The notes below the pieces were generated by a model. That model ran no database searches and had not been told where the DNA came from. It saw only the letters and a list, made by a program, of their open reading frames with translations. Position numbers and translations under genes: made by a program. Shown here piece by piece: positions 51,849-60,839 of a stretch of 64,000 nt of DNA; positions within the stretch are counted from its first letter, which is position 1, and every line of letters starts with the position of its first letter. The stretch comes from Aestuariirhabdus litorea (GTDB taxonomy: Bacteria > Pseudomonadota > Gammaproteobacteria > Pseudomonadales > Aestuariirhabdaceae): positions 496,001 to 560,000 of the forward strand of contig NZ_QWEZ01000001.1 in the NCBI RefSeq assembly GCF_003864255.1, in the 5' to 3' direction.

Positions 51849-52796
51849 ATGAGCTATCGATCTCTGCAGTACACGGGTGAACGCCTCGACCGCGCTGACC
51901 ACCGCCGTAGTGATGCCGACTGGCTGGCCTCCCGCCGGGGGCACCCCGCTACCCGGCTGGTGGTGCTGTGGCGCAACCAGCACCTGTTTGATGAAGCCCC
52001 CACACCGACTCCCCGTTTGCTGCAAGGAGCCCTGGCAGCTGAGCTGATGGCGCAGGGCGAGGCCCTGACCTTTCTTGGGGAAGCCGGCGGCGAGGCCCTC
52101 TTTACCGTTGACCTGTCGGCACTGGAGGCGGAAGAGCTGCTGGCGCGAGTGGACGGGGGGCGGCTGCTGGACCTGCGTCTGGTGGGCCCCTTGCTGGAGC
52201 GGGAGCTGGCCGCGCAGCTGGCCTACGCCCGGGGCATCCTGTACTGGCATCGACAGCACCGTTTCTGTGGTCGCTGCGGTGCCCCCACCCTCAGCGTCCG
52301 CGGGGGCCATGTCCGCCGCTGCAGCGATGCCGGCTGTGGTCGTGAAAGTTATCCTCGCACCGACCCCGCCGTGATTATGCTGGTGGAGCTGCCCGCCGCA
52401 GGCGGCCAGCCGGCGCGCTGCCTGCTGGGGCGCCAGCGCAGCTGGCCGGCGGGGGTGTTCTCTACCCTCGCCGGTTTTGTCGAGCCGGGAGAGTCGCTGG
52501 AGGTGGCGGTGGCCCGTGAGGTGGCCGAAGAGGCGTCGGTACCGGTCACCGACGTACGCTACCAGGCATCGCAGCCCTGGCCCTTTCCCTCTTCGCTGAT
52601 GCTGGGCTTCCGCGCCCGCGCCCTGAGCGAGGAGATCCGGGTGGACGGGATTGAGCTGGAACAGGCCCACTGGTTCACCGCCGACCAGCTGCGGGCGGCG
52701 GGTGAGTGGAACAGCGAAGGGGAGGGGCTCAAGCTGCCTCGACGTGACTCCATCTCCCGGGCGCTGGTGGAGGCCTGGATCGCCGAACAGCCCTAG
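51849..52796 (+). CDS. nudC: NAD+ diphosphatase NudC
   Basis: A 315-residue Nudix enzyme. An N-terminal NUDIX-like domain is followed by a zinc ribbon (C-x2-C ... C-x4-C: 'FCGRCGAPT', 'RRCSDAGCGR'), then 'YPRTDPAVIMLV' and the Nudix box 'GFVEPGESLEVAVAREVAEE' with the SQPWPFP signature 'ASQPWPFPSSLM'. It hydrolyses NADH to NMNH and AMP and can remove NAD caps from RNA. Its stop codon shares the CTAG with the stop of the convergent dehydrogenase gene. Confidence 0.94.
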   Translation: MSYRSLQYTGERLDRADHRRSDADWLASRRGHPATRLVVLWRNQHLFDEAPTPTPRLLQGALAAELMAQGEALTFLGEAGGEALFTVDLSALEAEELLARVDGGRLLDLRLVGPLLERELAAQLAYARGILYWHRQHRFCGRCGAPTLSVRGGHVRRCSDAGCGRESYPRTDPAVIMLVELPAAGGQPARCLLGRQRSWPAGVFSTLAGFVEPGESLEVAVAREVAEEASVPVTDVRYQASQPWPFPSSLMLGFRARALSEEIRVDGIELEQAHWFTADQLRAAGEWNSEGEGLKLPRRDSISRALVEAWIAEQP

Positions 52797-53680
52797 GTGG
52801 AGGGCCCTGCGGCTAACAGCGACACCAGTTCGGGCACCACCCCGTCGCCGCGCTCGGCCAGCCCACTGCGATAGGTCTCCAGAATGCTGTGGGCGATCTG
52901 GTCGACCTGTCCACCCTGTTGGGTCATCTCGGTGTAGTAGCCCAGGTCCTTGGCGGCGTTAGCGAGAGAGAAGCGAAACCCGCTGCTGTCACCGCTTTCA
53001 ATAAAGGGGCGCAGGCGCTCGAACACCACGCCGCCGCCGCCCCCCTTGCCCAGCACCTCCAGCAGGGCACCGGTGTCGATCCCCGCCCGGGCCGCCCCCG
53101 CCGCCGCTTCGGCCAGCACCGCTGAAAAGCCGAGGGAGACAAAATTGTGGACCAGTTTGAGGCGGTGGCCGGCGCCGATCGGGCCGGCGTGGGTGATGTT
53201 TTCGGCAAAGCTCATCAGCAGCGGGCGCACCCGCTCCAGGAGGGCGGCGTCGCCGCCCACGATCAGGTTGAGGCGACCCTCGGCCGCCTCCTTGGGGGTA
53301 CGGGTCATGGGGGCATCCAGAAAGTCGATACCGCCTTGTGCGAGGCGTCGGGCCACCGCTTCGCTGGTCGCAGGGAGTGAGGTGGAACAGTCGATCACCA
53401 GGGCTCCGGGCTTGAGGTGCGCCGCCAGCCCCTCGCCCTCGAACAGTGCCGACTCCACCTCGGGAGCGCCGGTCACGCAGAGGATCAGTATGTCGGCCCC
53501 CTGCGCCAACCGGGGGCGGTCAGGACAAGCCTGGGCGCCGGCCCTGACCAGCGCGGCGGTGGGCTGGTTGCCCTCTCGATCCAGAAAACGCAGGGCATAA
53601 CCGGCTTTGAGAAGGTTGCTGGCGATGCCGATGCCCATATGGCCGACGCCGGCGAGGGCGATCCGGGGTTGTGGGGTCAT
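52793..53680 (-). CDS. Beta-hydroxyacid dehydrogenase family protein (GlxR/HIBADH-like)
   Basis: A 295-residue NAD(P)-dependent enzyme. Rossmann motif 'IALAGVGHMGIGIASNLLKA', the substrate-binding 'FLDAPMTRTPKEAAEGRLNL', and the catalytic Lys in 'GAGHRLKLVHNFVSLG' are present. Family members reduce tartronate semialdehyde or oxidise 3-hydroxyisobutyrate; the exact substrate cannot be assigned. It converges with nudC, sharing a CTAG stop-stop overlap, and is divergent from the pseudouridine synthase gene. Confidence 0.88.
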   Translation of the reverse strand: MTPQPRIALAGVGHMGIGIASNLLKAGYALRFLDREGNQPTAALVRAGAQACPDRPRLAQGADILILCVTGAPEVESALFEGEGLAAHLKPGALVIDCSTSLPATSEAVARRLAQGGIDFLDAPMTRTPKEAAEGRLNLIVGGDAALLERVRPLLMSFAENITHAGPIGAGHRLKLVHNFVSLGFSAVLAEAAAGAARAGIDTGALLEVLGKGGGGGVVFERLRPFIESGDSSGFRFSLANAAKDLGYYTEMTQQGGQVDQIAHSILETYRSGLAERGDGVVPELVSLLAAGPST

Positions 53681-53799
53681 TGGGGTTCCTCAGGTTTTTT
53701 CTTGTTATGGGAACTCCCAGTCTACCCCAGAGACAAGCGCCTGCAATGGGGTATAATGCCGCGCTTGCCTGGCCGCCTGTTTTTCGCCTCCGATCACCC

Positions 53800-54489
53800 A
53801 TGTCCCATACCCCCGACTACTACATTGCCCCTCCCTGTCACGAGCCCTTGCAGATTCTGCGGGAGACGGCGGGATTCTGGGTGGTCAGCAAACCTTCCGG
53901 ACTGTTGTCGGTACCGGGGCGGGCGCCGGAGAACCAAGACTCGGTGATCACCCGCTTACAGGCACTCAGTGGCGAAGCCTGGGCCGTACACCGGCTGGAC
54001 ATGGATACCTCGGGGCTGCTGGTGGTGGCGCGTAATAAAGCCTCGCTGAGCGCCCTGAGCCGCCAGTTCCAGCAGCGCTCGGTGAGTAAGCTTTACCAGG
54101 CGCTGGTATTCGGTTTGCCGGAGGCAGAGGAGGGGACTATCGAACTGCCCCTGATCTGCGACTGGCCCAATCGGCCGCGACAGAAGGTGGATTGGCAGCA
54201 GGGCAAACCCAGCCTCACCCACTGGCGGGTGCTGGCACGTGACCCCGGGCGACACTGTTCGCTGTTGGCGCTGACCCCGGTGACCGGACGTTCGCACCAG
54301 TTGCGCGTTCACCTGGCGGAGATCGGCCATCCGATTCTGGGATGCCGTTTCTATGGGCATGGGGATTCCATCGCTGCCGCCGAGCGCCTGATGCTGCATG
54401 CCGGCCAGCTGGCTTTCGACGATCCCGAGCAGGGCGGGCGGGTTGAGACCCACTGCGACAGTGGTTTTGGCGATCGGCTGGCGAGCTGA
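53800..54489 (+). CDS. RluA-family pseudouridine synthase
   Basis: A 229-residue enzyme that isomerises uridine to pseudouridine in RNA. The catalytic Asp is in 'HRLDMDTSGLLVVARN'; 'LYQALVFGLPEAEEGTI', 'LLALTPVTGRSHQLRVHLAE' and 'GHPILGCRFYG' are the other RluA motifs. There is no S4 domain, so it is like RluA/TruC; the target RNA site is unknown. ATG 53800 gives the usual N-terminus. The frame is open to 53671. Confidence 0.9.
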   Translation: MSHTPDYYIAPPCHEPLQILRETAGFWVVSKPSGLLSVPGRAPENQDSVITRLQALSGEAWAVHRLDMDTSGLLVVARNKASLSALSRQFQQRSVSKLYQALVFGLPEAEEGTIELPLICDWPNRPRQKVDWQQGKPSLTHWRVLARDPGRHCSLLALTPVTGRSHQLRVHLAEIGHPILGCRFYGHGDSIAAAERLMLHAGQLAFDDPEQGGRVETHCDSGFGDRLAS

Positions 54490-54570
54490 TCCTTTTCTTT
54501 TGATAACCAGTGTGGACAATGGCGCCGCCAGCGCCTCTGCCTGGTGTTAGGTTGTGACCAAGGAGTGACT

Positions 54571-55167
54571 ATGAGTACCAAACACACCCCCTTTGAAGAT
54601 CTCCAGGCGATGGTGACGGCCACGGCCCTGGTATCGCTGGGCGTGTTCCTGCTGAACTTTGCCGGCTTGCTAGCCGGGGGCACGACGGGTTTGGCGCTGC
54701 TACTGCAAAAGTTGACCGGGGTGACCTTTGGCGTGCTCTTTGTGGCCCTCAACCTGCCCTTCTTTTATCTGGCCCTCAAGCAGATGGGGTGGCAGTTCAC
54801 CCTTAAGACCTTCGCTTCCATTATTATGGTGGCGCTGGCCACGGAGTTTCTCTCTCGCGTAATCCGTGTCGAGTCGGCCAACCCGCTCTACTGCGCTGTC
54901 ATGGGGGGATTGTTGATCGGCTGTGGCCTGCTGATTCTGTTTCGCCACCAGGCGAGCCTGGGCGGCTTCAATATACTGGCGCTCTATATGCAAAATCGCT
55001 ACGGCATCAGCGCGGGCAAGTTCCAGATGGGGCTAGACGGTGGTATTGTGGTGGCCTCCTTTTTTGTGGTTACCCCCTGGGTCCTCCTGGTCTCCATGAT
55101 CGGCGCGGTGGCCGTCAACCTGGCGATCGCCGTTAACCACAAGCCGGGCCGCTATGTGACCTCCTGA
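54571..55167 (+). CDS. YitT-family membrane protein
   Basis: A 198-residue, about five-span inner-membrane protein with 'VSLGVFLLNFAGLLAGGTTG', 'LGVLFVALNLPFF'-like segments and 'QASLGGFNILALYMQNRYGI', the YitT/DUF161 pattern, but without the soluble DUF2179 tail. Family members are implicated in small-molecule transport; substrate unknown. AAGGAG precedes ATG 54571. It ends at a bidirectional terminator. Confidence 0.85.
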   Translation: MSTKHTPFEDLQAMVTATALVSLGVFLLNFAGLLAGGTTGLALLLQKLTGVTFGVLFVALNLPFFYLALKQMGWQFTLKTFASIIMVALATEFLSRVIRVESANPLYCAVMGGLLIGCGLLILFRHQASLGGFNILALYMQNRYGISAGKFQMGLDGGIVVASFFVVTPWVLLVSMIGAVAVNLAIAVNHKPGRYVTS

Positions 55168-55196
55168 AGCGGCTCCCGACAAGGGGGCCGGGATCC

Positions 55197-55232
55197 AAAA
55201 AAAAAGCCGCACGGGAAACCGAGCGGCTTTTT
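55197..55232. terminator. Bidirectional rho-independent terminator
   Basis: A-run, GCCGC-A-CGG, GAAA loop, CCG-A-GCGGC, then a T run. A and T tracts on both sides let it end both the YitT transcript (plus) and the DUF3461 transcript (minus). Confidence 0.93.
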
Positions 55233-55249
55233 TAGCAGTGGAAAACCAC

Positions 55250-55627
55250 TTACAGGTTTTCGATACGTGCTTCGAGTTCGGCGATCTTGTTGGAGACCAC
55301 CTTCTCCAGATGCTTGAGCTCGTGCAGGATCTCTTTTTTGGCATCCTTGGAGCGCGTCTCCTGCTGGGTGATCTTGTCAAGTTCGGCGACCACCTGACGC
55401 AGGGCGGGGGAGATTTCGGTGACGTTACGGAACTTGTGGGTGCCGCTGTCCACCATCAACGTCTTCTTCTGGCGGGGGAACTTGAACTTCTCGCTCTTGG
55501 CGAACAGGTCTCCCTTCTGCTTGTGGTAGTAAACCTTGAGGATATCGAAGTCGGCTTCGGAGCGGAGCAGGTAGCGTTCAATCTGCTCGTAGTGCTTGAT
55601 GCCCATGCTCTTTAAGTGTTCGTACAT
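55250..55627 (-). CDS. DUF3461 family protein
   Basis: A 125-residue soluble, charged, mostly helical protein starting 'MYEHLKSMGIKHYEQIERYL', with 'LRSEADFDILKVYYHKQKGD' and a C-terminal coiled coil (about 75-125). The family is small, of unknown function, and found in gammaproteobacteria. ATG 55627 has GGGAAG upstream; the frame is open to 55732 but that region is AT-rich and not conserved-looking. It is monocistronic with its own terminator. Confidence 0.85.
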   Translation of the reverse strand: MYEHLKSMGIKHYEQIERYLLRSEADFDILKVYYHKQKGDLFAKSEKFKFPRQKKTLMVDSGTHKFRNVTEISPALRQVVAELDKITQQETRSKDAKKEILHELKHLEKVVSNKIAELEARIENL

Positions 55628-55829
55628 TTCAGTACTTCCCTTACTTGGGCCAGGGTCCGATAGGGCACACTGGCAATGGATAGATATGATGCCGTTAGTG
55701 TGGCAAAAAAAAACGCACCCGTAGATACGCATTTATACCCATTAGCTGCGTATAAAGCGTGCCAAAGCTCGACTCTGTCGCAGCTTGACTGTGTCTGGCT
55801 TCACGCTTTTGAACAAGCCTTCCGGGGGG

Positions 55830-56261
55830 TTAGTCTTTGATGATCAACAGGTTGGTTTTGCAGTGCTCGGCCACCTTGGAGGTGACCGAACCAAGGAAAA
55901 AGTGATCGATCTTTCGACTGTCGTGGTTGGCCATGATCACCAGGTCAACCCCCTCCCTTTCGATCTCCTTGAGGATTCTTTTGTAGGCGGTGCCCTCGGT
56001 AACCGCCAGGGTGCAGTCGATCTCGTCCGGTATGTATTTTTCGGCAAAGGCCCTGAGGCGGGTTTTGACCTCGGAGTGGGCCTTGCTCATCAGGTCCCGG
56101 GGCATGTAGGTGGAGACCATCGGCATGCTGAAACCGGGGATAACGGCGAGCAGGTGCAGGGAGGCGTTACTGGCCCGCGCCTGAAAAATCGCAGCATCCA
56201 GCGCCTTTTGTGAGGGGTGATCATTGCTTAGGTCGACCGGCAAGAGGATTTTTGTGAACAT
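55830..56261 (-). CDS. Universal stress protein (UspA family)
   Basis: A 143-residue Usp domain: 'KILLPVDLSNDHPSQKALDA' at the start and the ATP-binding 'LVIMANHDSRKIDHFFLGSV' with 'TSKVAEHCKTNLLIIKD'. The usual G-2x-G-9x-G-(S/T) ATP site is partly replaced here (ANHDSRK..LGSVTS). It starts 12 bp after the TRAP permease stop and is probably co-transcribed with it. In Halomonas the UspA protein TeaD regulates a TRAP transporter, a plausible parallel. Confidence 0.9.
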   Translation of the reverse strand: MFTKILLPVDLSNDHPSQKALDAAIFQARASNASLHLLAVIPGFSMPMVSTYMPRDLMSKAHSEVKTRLRAFAEKYIPDEIDCTLAVTEGTAYKRILKEIEREGVDLVIMANHDSRKIDHFFLGSVTSKVAEHCKTNLLIIKD

Positions 56262-56273
56262 ATAAGCTCCGAC

Positions 56274-58868
56274 TCAGGCGTTGTTCAGGGCAGATTGCTG
56301 ATGTTGGTAACGGCGACGCTGGCTGAAAAAGACGGCGGCCAGCAACAGCAGCGCAGGAATGAACATCAGTTGTTTGGGAGGGCGCTCATTGGGCAGCTGC
56401 ACCTCAAGAATCTGCCAGTCGAAGTCGATGCCGTTTTTGTGGGCGGGCCCACCAAACTCGACGTTGTCGACGATGACCGAGCCCTCCTCGATCAGCAGCG
56501 TCATGCCGGTGTTGGCGATACGGGTTTCACCCTCGGCCTTGTCCCCCAGCGGGAGCAGGACGATCTTCTCAATCTGTTTGCCATCGAGATTCTCACCGCT
56601 GACCCGCAGGCGAAGATCGGCCTCATCCGGTAGCTGTCCGGCAATTTCAACCACTTCCGCGGCCGGGTGTGAGCCCAGCTCCGGGTAGGCGAACTCCCAC
56701 CAGAATCCGGGCCTGAAAAGGGTAAAGGCGACCAGCAGCAGCCCGATCACCTCGAACCAGCGGGTACGCACAAACCAGAACCCCTGGGTGGCGATGGCAA
56801 ACACCAGCATGGCGGCTAACGCGCTGGTGACCGTTAACACCAGCTCGAGCACCGAGTGCACACCGATTAGCAGCAGCTGGGTGTTGAAGATAAACATGAA
56901 GGGCAGGATGGCGGTGCGAATGTCGTAGATGAAGCCCTGAATACCGGTGCGGATGGGGTCGCTCTGGGCGATGGCGGCGGCGGCAAAGGCGGCCAGCCCG
57001 ACCGGCGGTGTATCGTCGGCCAGAATACCGAAATAGAAAACAAACAGGTGGACGGCGATCAGTGGAACGATCAGCCCGTTCTGGGCGCCGAGGGCGACGA
57101 TGACCGGTGCCATCAGGGTGGAGACCACGATGTAGTTGGCCGTGGTGGGGAGTCCCATCCCCAGGATCAAGCTAATCACCGCCGTGAAAAACAGCATAAG
57201 CATAACGTTGCCACCGGAGATGAACTCGACAAACTCGGTCATCACCAAGCCCACCCCGGTGAGGGTCACCGCGCCCACTACAATACCGGCCGCGGCGGTG
57301 GCGACGCCGATGGCGATCATGTTGCGCGCGCCGCTGGCCAGCCCCTGTACCAGGTCCTGGGTGCCGGCTGCGAAGGCTCCAGCGAGGGAGCCCTGGTGGC
57401 GAAACAGCGCCAGCAGGGGGCGGTGGCTGACAACAATGAGGATCATAAAGAGGGTAGCCCAGAACGCCGACAGGCCAGGCGAGAAGCGTTCGACGGTCAG
57501 GCACCAGACCAGCACAACAATGGGCAGCAGGAAGTAAAGTCCGCTCTTGAGGGTGGGCCCGACCGGCGGCATCTCCAGGGTTTCCGAGTTGGGGTCATCG
57601 ACCTCCAGCGGCGGAACACTGGCGGCGTAGCGAACCAGAGCAACGTAGGCCAGCAGCACCGCGATACCCAGTACCCAGGTGGCGGCGGCGCCAAACATAT
57701 CCTTGCTCCAGCCCACGCCGTAGTAGACCAGCGCGGTCAGCAGGCAGAGGCCGACGATGGTGCCGGAGAAGTTCATCAACGATTGCGCCAGAGTGGGTTT
57801 GTAGGGGCGTGGCAGCCCCTGCATGCCCGCCTTGACCGCTTCCAGGTGGACAATGTAAAAAAGCGCTACGTAGGAGATAGCGGCGGGCAGGATGGCGTGC
57901 TTGATCACCTCGATGTAGGAGATGCCCACGTACTCCACCATCAGGAAAGCCGCAGCTCCCATGATTGGAGGTGTCAGCTGGCCATTGGTGGAGGCGGCGA
58001 CCTCGATGGCTCCGGCCTTGGTGGCCGGAAAACCGACCCGCTTCATTAACGGAATGGTGAAGGTTCCGGTGGTGACCACGTTGGCAATGGAGGAGCCGGA
58101 GATGATGCCGCTCAACCCTGAAGAGACGACGGCGGCCTTGGCCGGGCCGCCGCGGTAGTGACCCAGCAATGAGAAGGCCACCTTGATGAAATAGTTACCA
58201 GCGCCGGCACGGTCGAGCAGGGCACCGAACAGTACAAACAGGAATACAAAGTTGGTGGAGACGCCCAGGGCTACCCCGAACACCCCTTCTGTGGTGAGCC
58301 AGAAATGGGACATCCCCTTGGCAAAGCTGGCCCCCTTATGGGCGATCACATCGGGCATATAGGCGCCGGCAAAGGTGTAGACCAGGAAGACACCGGCGAC
58401 CACCATCAGGGGTGGCCCCAGAGCGCGTCGAGTGGCCTCCAGCAGCAGTACCATACCGGTGGCCGCGACCCACAGGTCCAGCGTAGTGGGGGCGCCTGAG
58501 CGCCCGGCCAGTTCCGCATAAAAGAGGAAGAGATAGGCCGCGCAAAAAGCGCCCACCAGTGCAAACAGCCAGTCCTGCACCGGAATTCGGTCGCGGGGGG
58601 AACTGCTGAGGGCAGGGTAGGCGGTGTAGGAGAGGAAGATGGCAAAGGCCAGGTGCACCGCACGGGCTTCGGTATCGTTCAGCACGCCAAAGTGAAGAAT
58701 AAAGGGCAGGGGGGAGCTGTACCAAAGCTGGAACAGGGACCAGGCAATGGGGACCAGCAACAGCATGGAGCCGGGTAACCCCTTGGGAGAGCGGGATCCG
58801 CTATCGGCTTCTGCGACCAGTTGTTGCAGTTCTTCGTCGGTGGTGAGTTCTTCCTTGGGGAGGGGCAT
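56274..58868 (-). CDS. Fused TRAP transporter permease (TAXI-type)
   Basis: An 864-residue membrane protein with the small (DctQ-like) and large (DctM-like) subunits fused, as usual for TAXI systems. About 20 hydrophobic segments are present; key motifs are 'GGPAKAAVVSSGLSGIISGS', 'AGAIEVAASTNGQLTPPIMG' and 'ILGMGLPTTANYIVVSTLMA'. The C-terminal soluble part (about 735-830) precedes a last span. It takes up an organic acid or amino acid with a sodium gradient; the substrate is unknown. It lies between the TAXI binding protein gene (86 bp upstream, with a hairpin) and the Usp gene. Confidence 0.93.
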   Translation of the reverse strand: MPLPKEELTTDEELQQLVAEADSGSRSPKGLPGSMLLLVPIAWSLFQLWYSSPLPFILHFGVLNDTEARAVHLAFAIFLSYTAYPALSSSPRDRIPVQDWLFALVGAFCAAYLFLFYAELAGRSGAPTTLDLWVAATGMVLLLEATRRALGPPLMVVAGVFLVYTFAGAYMPDVIAHKGASFAKGMSHFWLTTEGVFGVALGVSTNFVFLFVLFGALLDRAGAGNYFIKVAFSLLGHYRGGPAKAAVVSSGLSGIISGSSIANVVTTGTFTIPLMKRVGFPATKAGAIEVAASTNGQLTPPIMGAAAFLMVEYVGISYIEVIKHAILPAAISYVALFYIVHLEAVKAGMQGLPRPYKPTLAQSLMNFSGTIVGLCLLTALVYYGVGWSKDMFGAAATWVLGIAVLLAYVALVRYAASVPPLEVDDPNSETLEMPPVGPTLKSGLYFLLPIVVLVWCLTVERFSPGLSAFWATLFMILIVVSHRPLLALFRHQGSLAGAFAAGTQDLVQGLASGARNMIAIGVATAAAGIVVGAVTLTGVGLVMTEFVEFISGGNVMLMLFFTAVISLILGMGLPTTANYIVVSTLMAPVIVALGAQNGLIVPLIAVHLFVFYFGILADDTPPVGLAAFAAAAIAQSDPIRTGIQGFIYDIRTAILPFMFIFNTQLLLIGVHSVLELVLTVTSALAAMLVFAIATQGFWFVRTRWFEVIGLLLVAFTLFRPGFWWEFAYPELGSHPAAEVVEIAGQLPDEADLRLRVSGENLDGKQIEKIVLLPLGDKAEGETRIANTGMTLLIEEGSVIVDNVEFGGPAHKNGIDFDWQILEVQLPNERPPKQLMFIPALLLLAAVFFSQRRRYQHQQSALNNA

Positions 58869-58906
58869 GGTTAAATCCCTTCGAGGTCAACACGGAGCAT
58901 TAAATC

Positions 58907-58931
58907 CGGGTGGGGCGCATAGCCCCACCCG
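58907..58931 (-). other. Intergenic hairpin between TAXI protein and TRAP permease genes
   Basis: CGGGTGGGGC / GCCCCACCCG is a perfect 10-bp stem with a 5-base loop, 23 bp after the TAXI stop codon and 38 bp before the permease start. There is no T tract, so it probably protects the upstream mRNA or lowers readthrough to the permease. Confidence 0.65.
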
Positions 58932-58954
58932 TTTCAGCGAACTAACCGATTGGG

Positions 58955-59935
58955 TTACATGAACCCCGCTTCACGATAGTAGCGTGCAGCCCCGTCGTGG
59001 ATAGGGGCAGACAGGCCATCCTTTACCATCTCCTCCTTTTTCAGGTGAGCAAAGGCCTGGTGCAGCTTTTTGAAGTCCTCGAAGTTATCAAACACCGCCT
59101 TGACCACTTCATAAACGGTATCGGCGCTGGTGTTGGTTGAGCTGACAAAGGTGGCACCCACACCGAAGGTGGTGACGTCATTGGGGCTGCCGCTATACAT
59201 CTCACCGGGAATGACCGCCTTGCGGTAGTAAGCGTTATCGGCCACCAGTTTATCCACCTCCGGCCCCTCTACCGGCACCAGAACGGTGTCGCAGCTGGTG
59301 GTGGCTTCCTTGATGGAGCCGCTGGGGTGGCCCACGGTGAAGACGATGGCATCGACCTTGTTGTCGCACAGCGCTTTTGCCTGCTCCGCGGATTTCAGCT
59401 CAGAGGCGTAGGCAAAGTCGTTGAGGGTCCAGCCCTTGGTGCGCATCAGCACCTCCATGGTGCCTCGCTGGCCGGAGCCTGGGTTACCGATATTGACCCG
59501 CTTGCCCTTGAGATCGTCGAAACTGGAGATACCTGAGTCACGCCGCGCCACCACGGTGAAGGGCTCGGCATGCACAGAGAAGACAGCCCGCAGATCCTTG
59601 TTGGCTCCCTGCTCGGCAAACTTGTCGGTGCCATTGTAGGCGTGGTACTGCCAGTCGGACTGGGCAACGCCCATATCCAGTTCACCGGCTTTGATGGTGT
59701 TGAGGTTGTAGATAGATCCACCGGTGCTCTCCACCGAGCAGCGGATACCGTGCTCCTTGCGTCGCTTGTTCACCAGTCGACAAATCGCCCCGCCGGTGGG
59801 GTAGTAAACACCCGTCACCCCGCCGGTACCGATGGTGATAAACTGCTGTTCCGCCAGTACCGGGGTGCTGGACAGCGTCGCCACACCGAGTCCGAATGCG
59901 GCAAGAGTATGGGTGCATGTTTTAAAAAGTGACAT
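58955..59935 (-). CDS. TAXI-family TRAP solute-binding protein
   Basis: A 326-residue periplasmic protein. The signal peptide is cleaved near 'TPVLAEQ'. '[20 protein letters not shown]' and '[20 protein letters not shown]' are the TAXI signature, followed by '[20 protein letters not shown]'. ATG 59935 gives a proper signal sequence; the frame is open to 60088. It delivers the substrate to the fused permease downstream. It is expected to be expressed more than the permease, in line with the hairpin behind it. Confidence 0.93.
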   Translation of the reverse strand: MSLFKTCTHTLAAFGLGVATLSSTPVLAEQQFITIGTGGVTGVYYPTGGAICRLVNKRRKEHGIRCSVESTGGSIYNLNTIKAGELDMGVAQSDWQYHAYNGTDKFAEQGANKDLRAVFSVHAEPFTVVARRDSGISSFDDLKGKRVNIGNPGSGQRGTMEVLMRTKGWTLNDFAYASELKSAEQAKALCDNKVDAIVFTVGHPSGSIKEATTSCDTVLVPVEGPEVDKLVADNAYYRKAVIPGEMYSGSPNDVTTFGVGATFVSSTNTSADTVYEVVKAVFDNFEDFKKLHQAFAHLKKEEMVKDGLSAPIHDGAARYYREAGFM

Positions 59936-60140
59936 AGTAGCCTCGTTCCTTTTTCCTATTGTGCTTATGGGTGTGATGAGTCTGAGTAGAGTGCGTCCAG
60001 CCAGGAGGGGATGCATGGCCTTAACCCCATCCGCTCTTCCCTGGGAGACGCTCAACTGCTGACCCGGAAGCCAGAGTACATAGACCACTATAGTCGATTA
60101 CTGGGCGCTGTGGGGAGATCGCTGCCCGGAGCCACGGGAG

Positions 60141-60632
60141 CTAGAGATCGGCGCAGCAGCGTTTGAACTTTTTGCCGCTGCCGCAGGGGCAGGGACTGTT
60201 GCGGCCCGGTGCCCTGGGCTTGACCGTCGGATCGACAAAGACCCAGTTACCCGCCTCGCGGATGAAGCGGGAAGATTCATGGTGGCAGAGCAGTTCCCCC
60301 TGCCCGTCGAGCTGGTACCAGGCGTTAAATTCAACCCGGCCCAGACTGTCATCGGAACCGCCTGCTTCGGTGGCAAGAATCTCCAGCCGTTGCCAGTGGC
60401 TGTGGCTTAACCAGTCGCTGAGGGCAGCGCGGTCCAGTAGGTGGCGTTGCGAGAGCTGGGTGGTGGTGATCAGGTAATCGACCAGCCCGAGGGCGCAGGC
60501 ACTGTAGCGCGAGCGCATCAGTTGCTCGGCGCTACCGGCCTGTTTCTGGCCCCGGTGCAAGGGGGCGCAGCAGCGGCTGTACAGCTGCCCGCTGAGGCAG
60601 GGGCAAGTGGCGGTGGGGTCTGGGGAGGGCAC
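60141..60632 (-). CDS. YchJ-family SEC-C metal-binding protein
   Basis: About 163 residues. An N-terminal half-SEC-C ('CPCLSGQLYSRCCAPLH'), the NTF2-like YchJ domain ('AEQLMRSRYSACALGLVDYL', 'VEFNAWYQLDGQGELLCHHE'), and a C-terminal SEC-C 'RNSPCPCGSGKKFKRCC' that binds zinc. I chose GTG 60632, which has AAGGAG 8 bases upstream and matches the family's start; ATG 60686 would add 18 residues. Function unknown. Confidence 0.85.
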   Translation of the reverse strand: MPSPDPTATCPCLSGQLYSRCCAPLHRGQKQAGSAEQLMRSRYSACALGLVDYLITTTQLSQRHLLDRAALSDWLSHSHWQRLEILATEAGGSDDSLGRVEFNAWYQLDGQGELLCHHESSRFIREAGNWVFVDPTVKPRAPGRNSPCPCGSGKKFKRCCADL

Positions 60633-60839
60633 GCAAACGGCTCCTTGAGGTTCTGTGCAGCTGGGCGGCGCCGTGAAAAATAGCACATTCGGCCGCGCTT
60701 TGGTTAGCCTGGGAAGGGGACGCTGTTACCGCTGTGGGCCATGCAGTAGAATGGTCGGCCGTTTTTCTGCCTGTCCCGGAGACTGCATGCCCACCCTGGT
60801 TTTTTACCCTGTACATTGCTGTCTGCAGGGCCACGCCTG

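Noticed and set aside
60811-60830. LexA box before dinG
   Set aside because: CTGTACATTGCTGTCT has only the left half-site; the right half is not ACAG. I do not count it as an SOS box.
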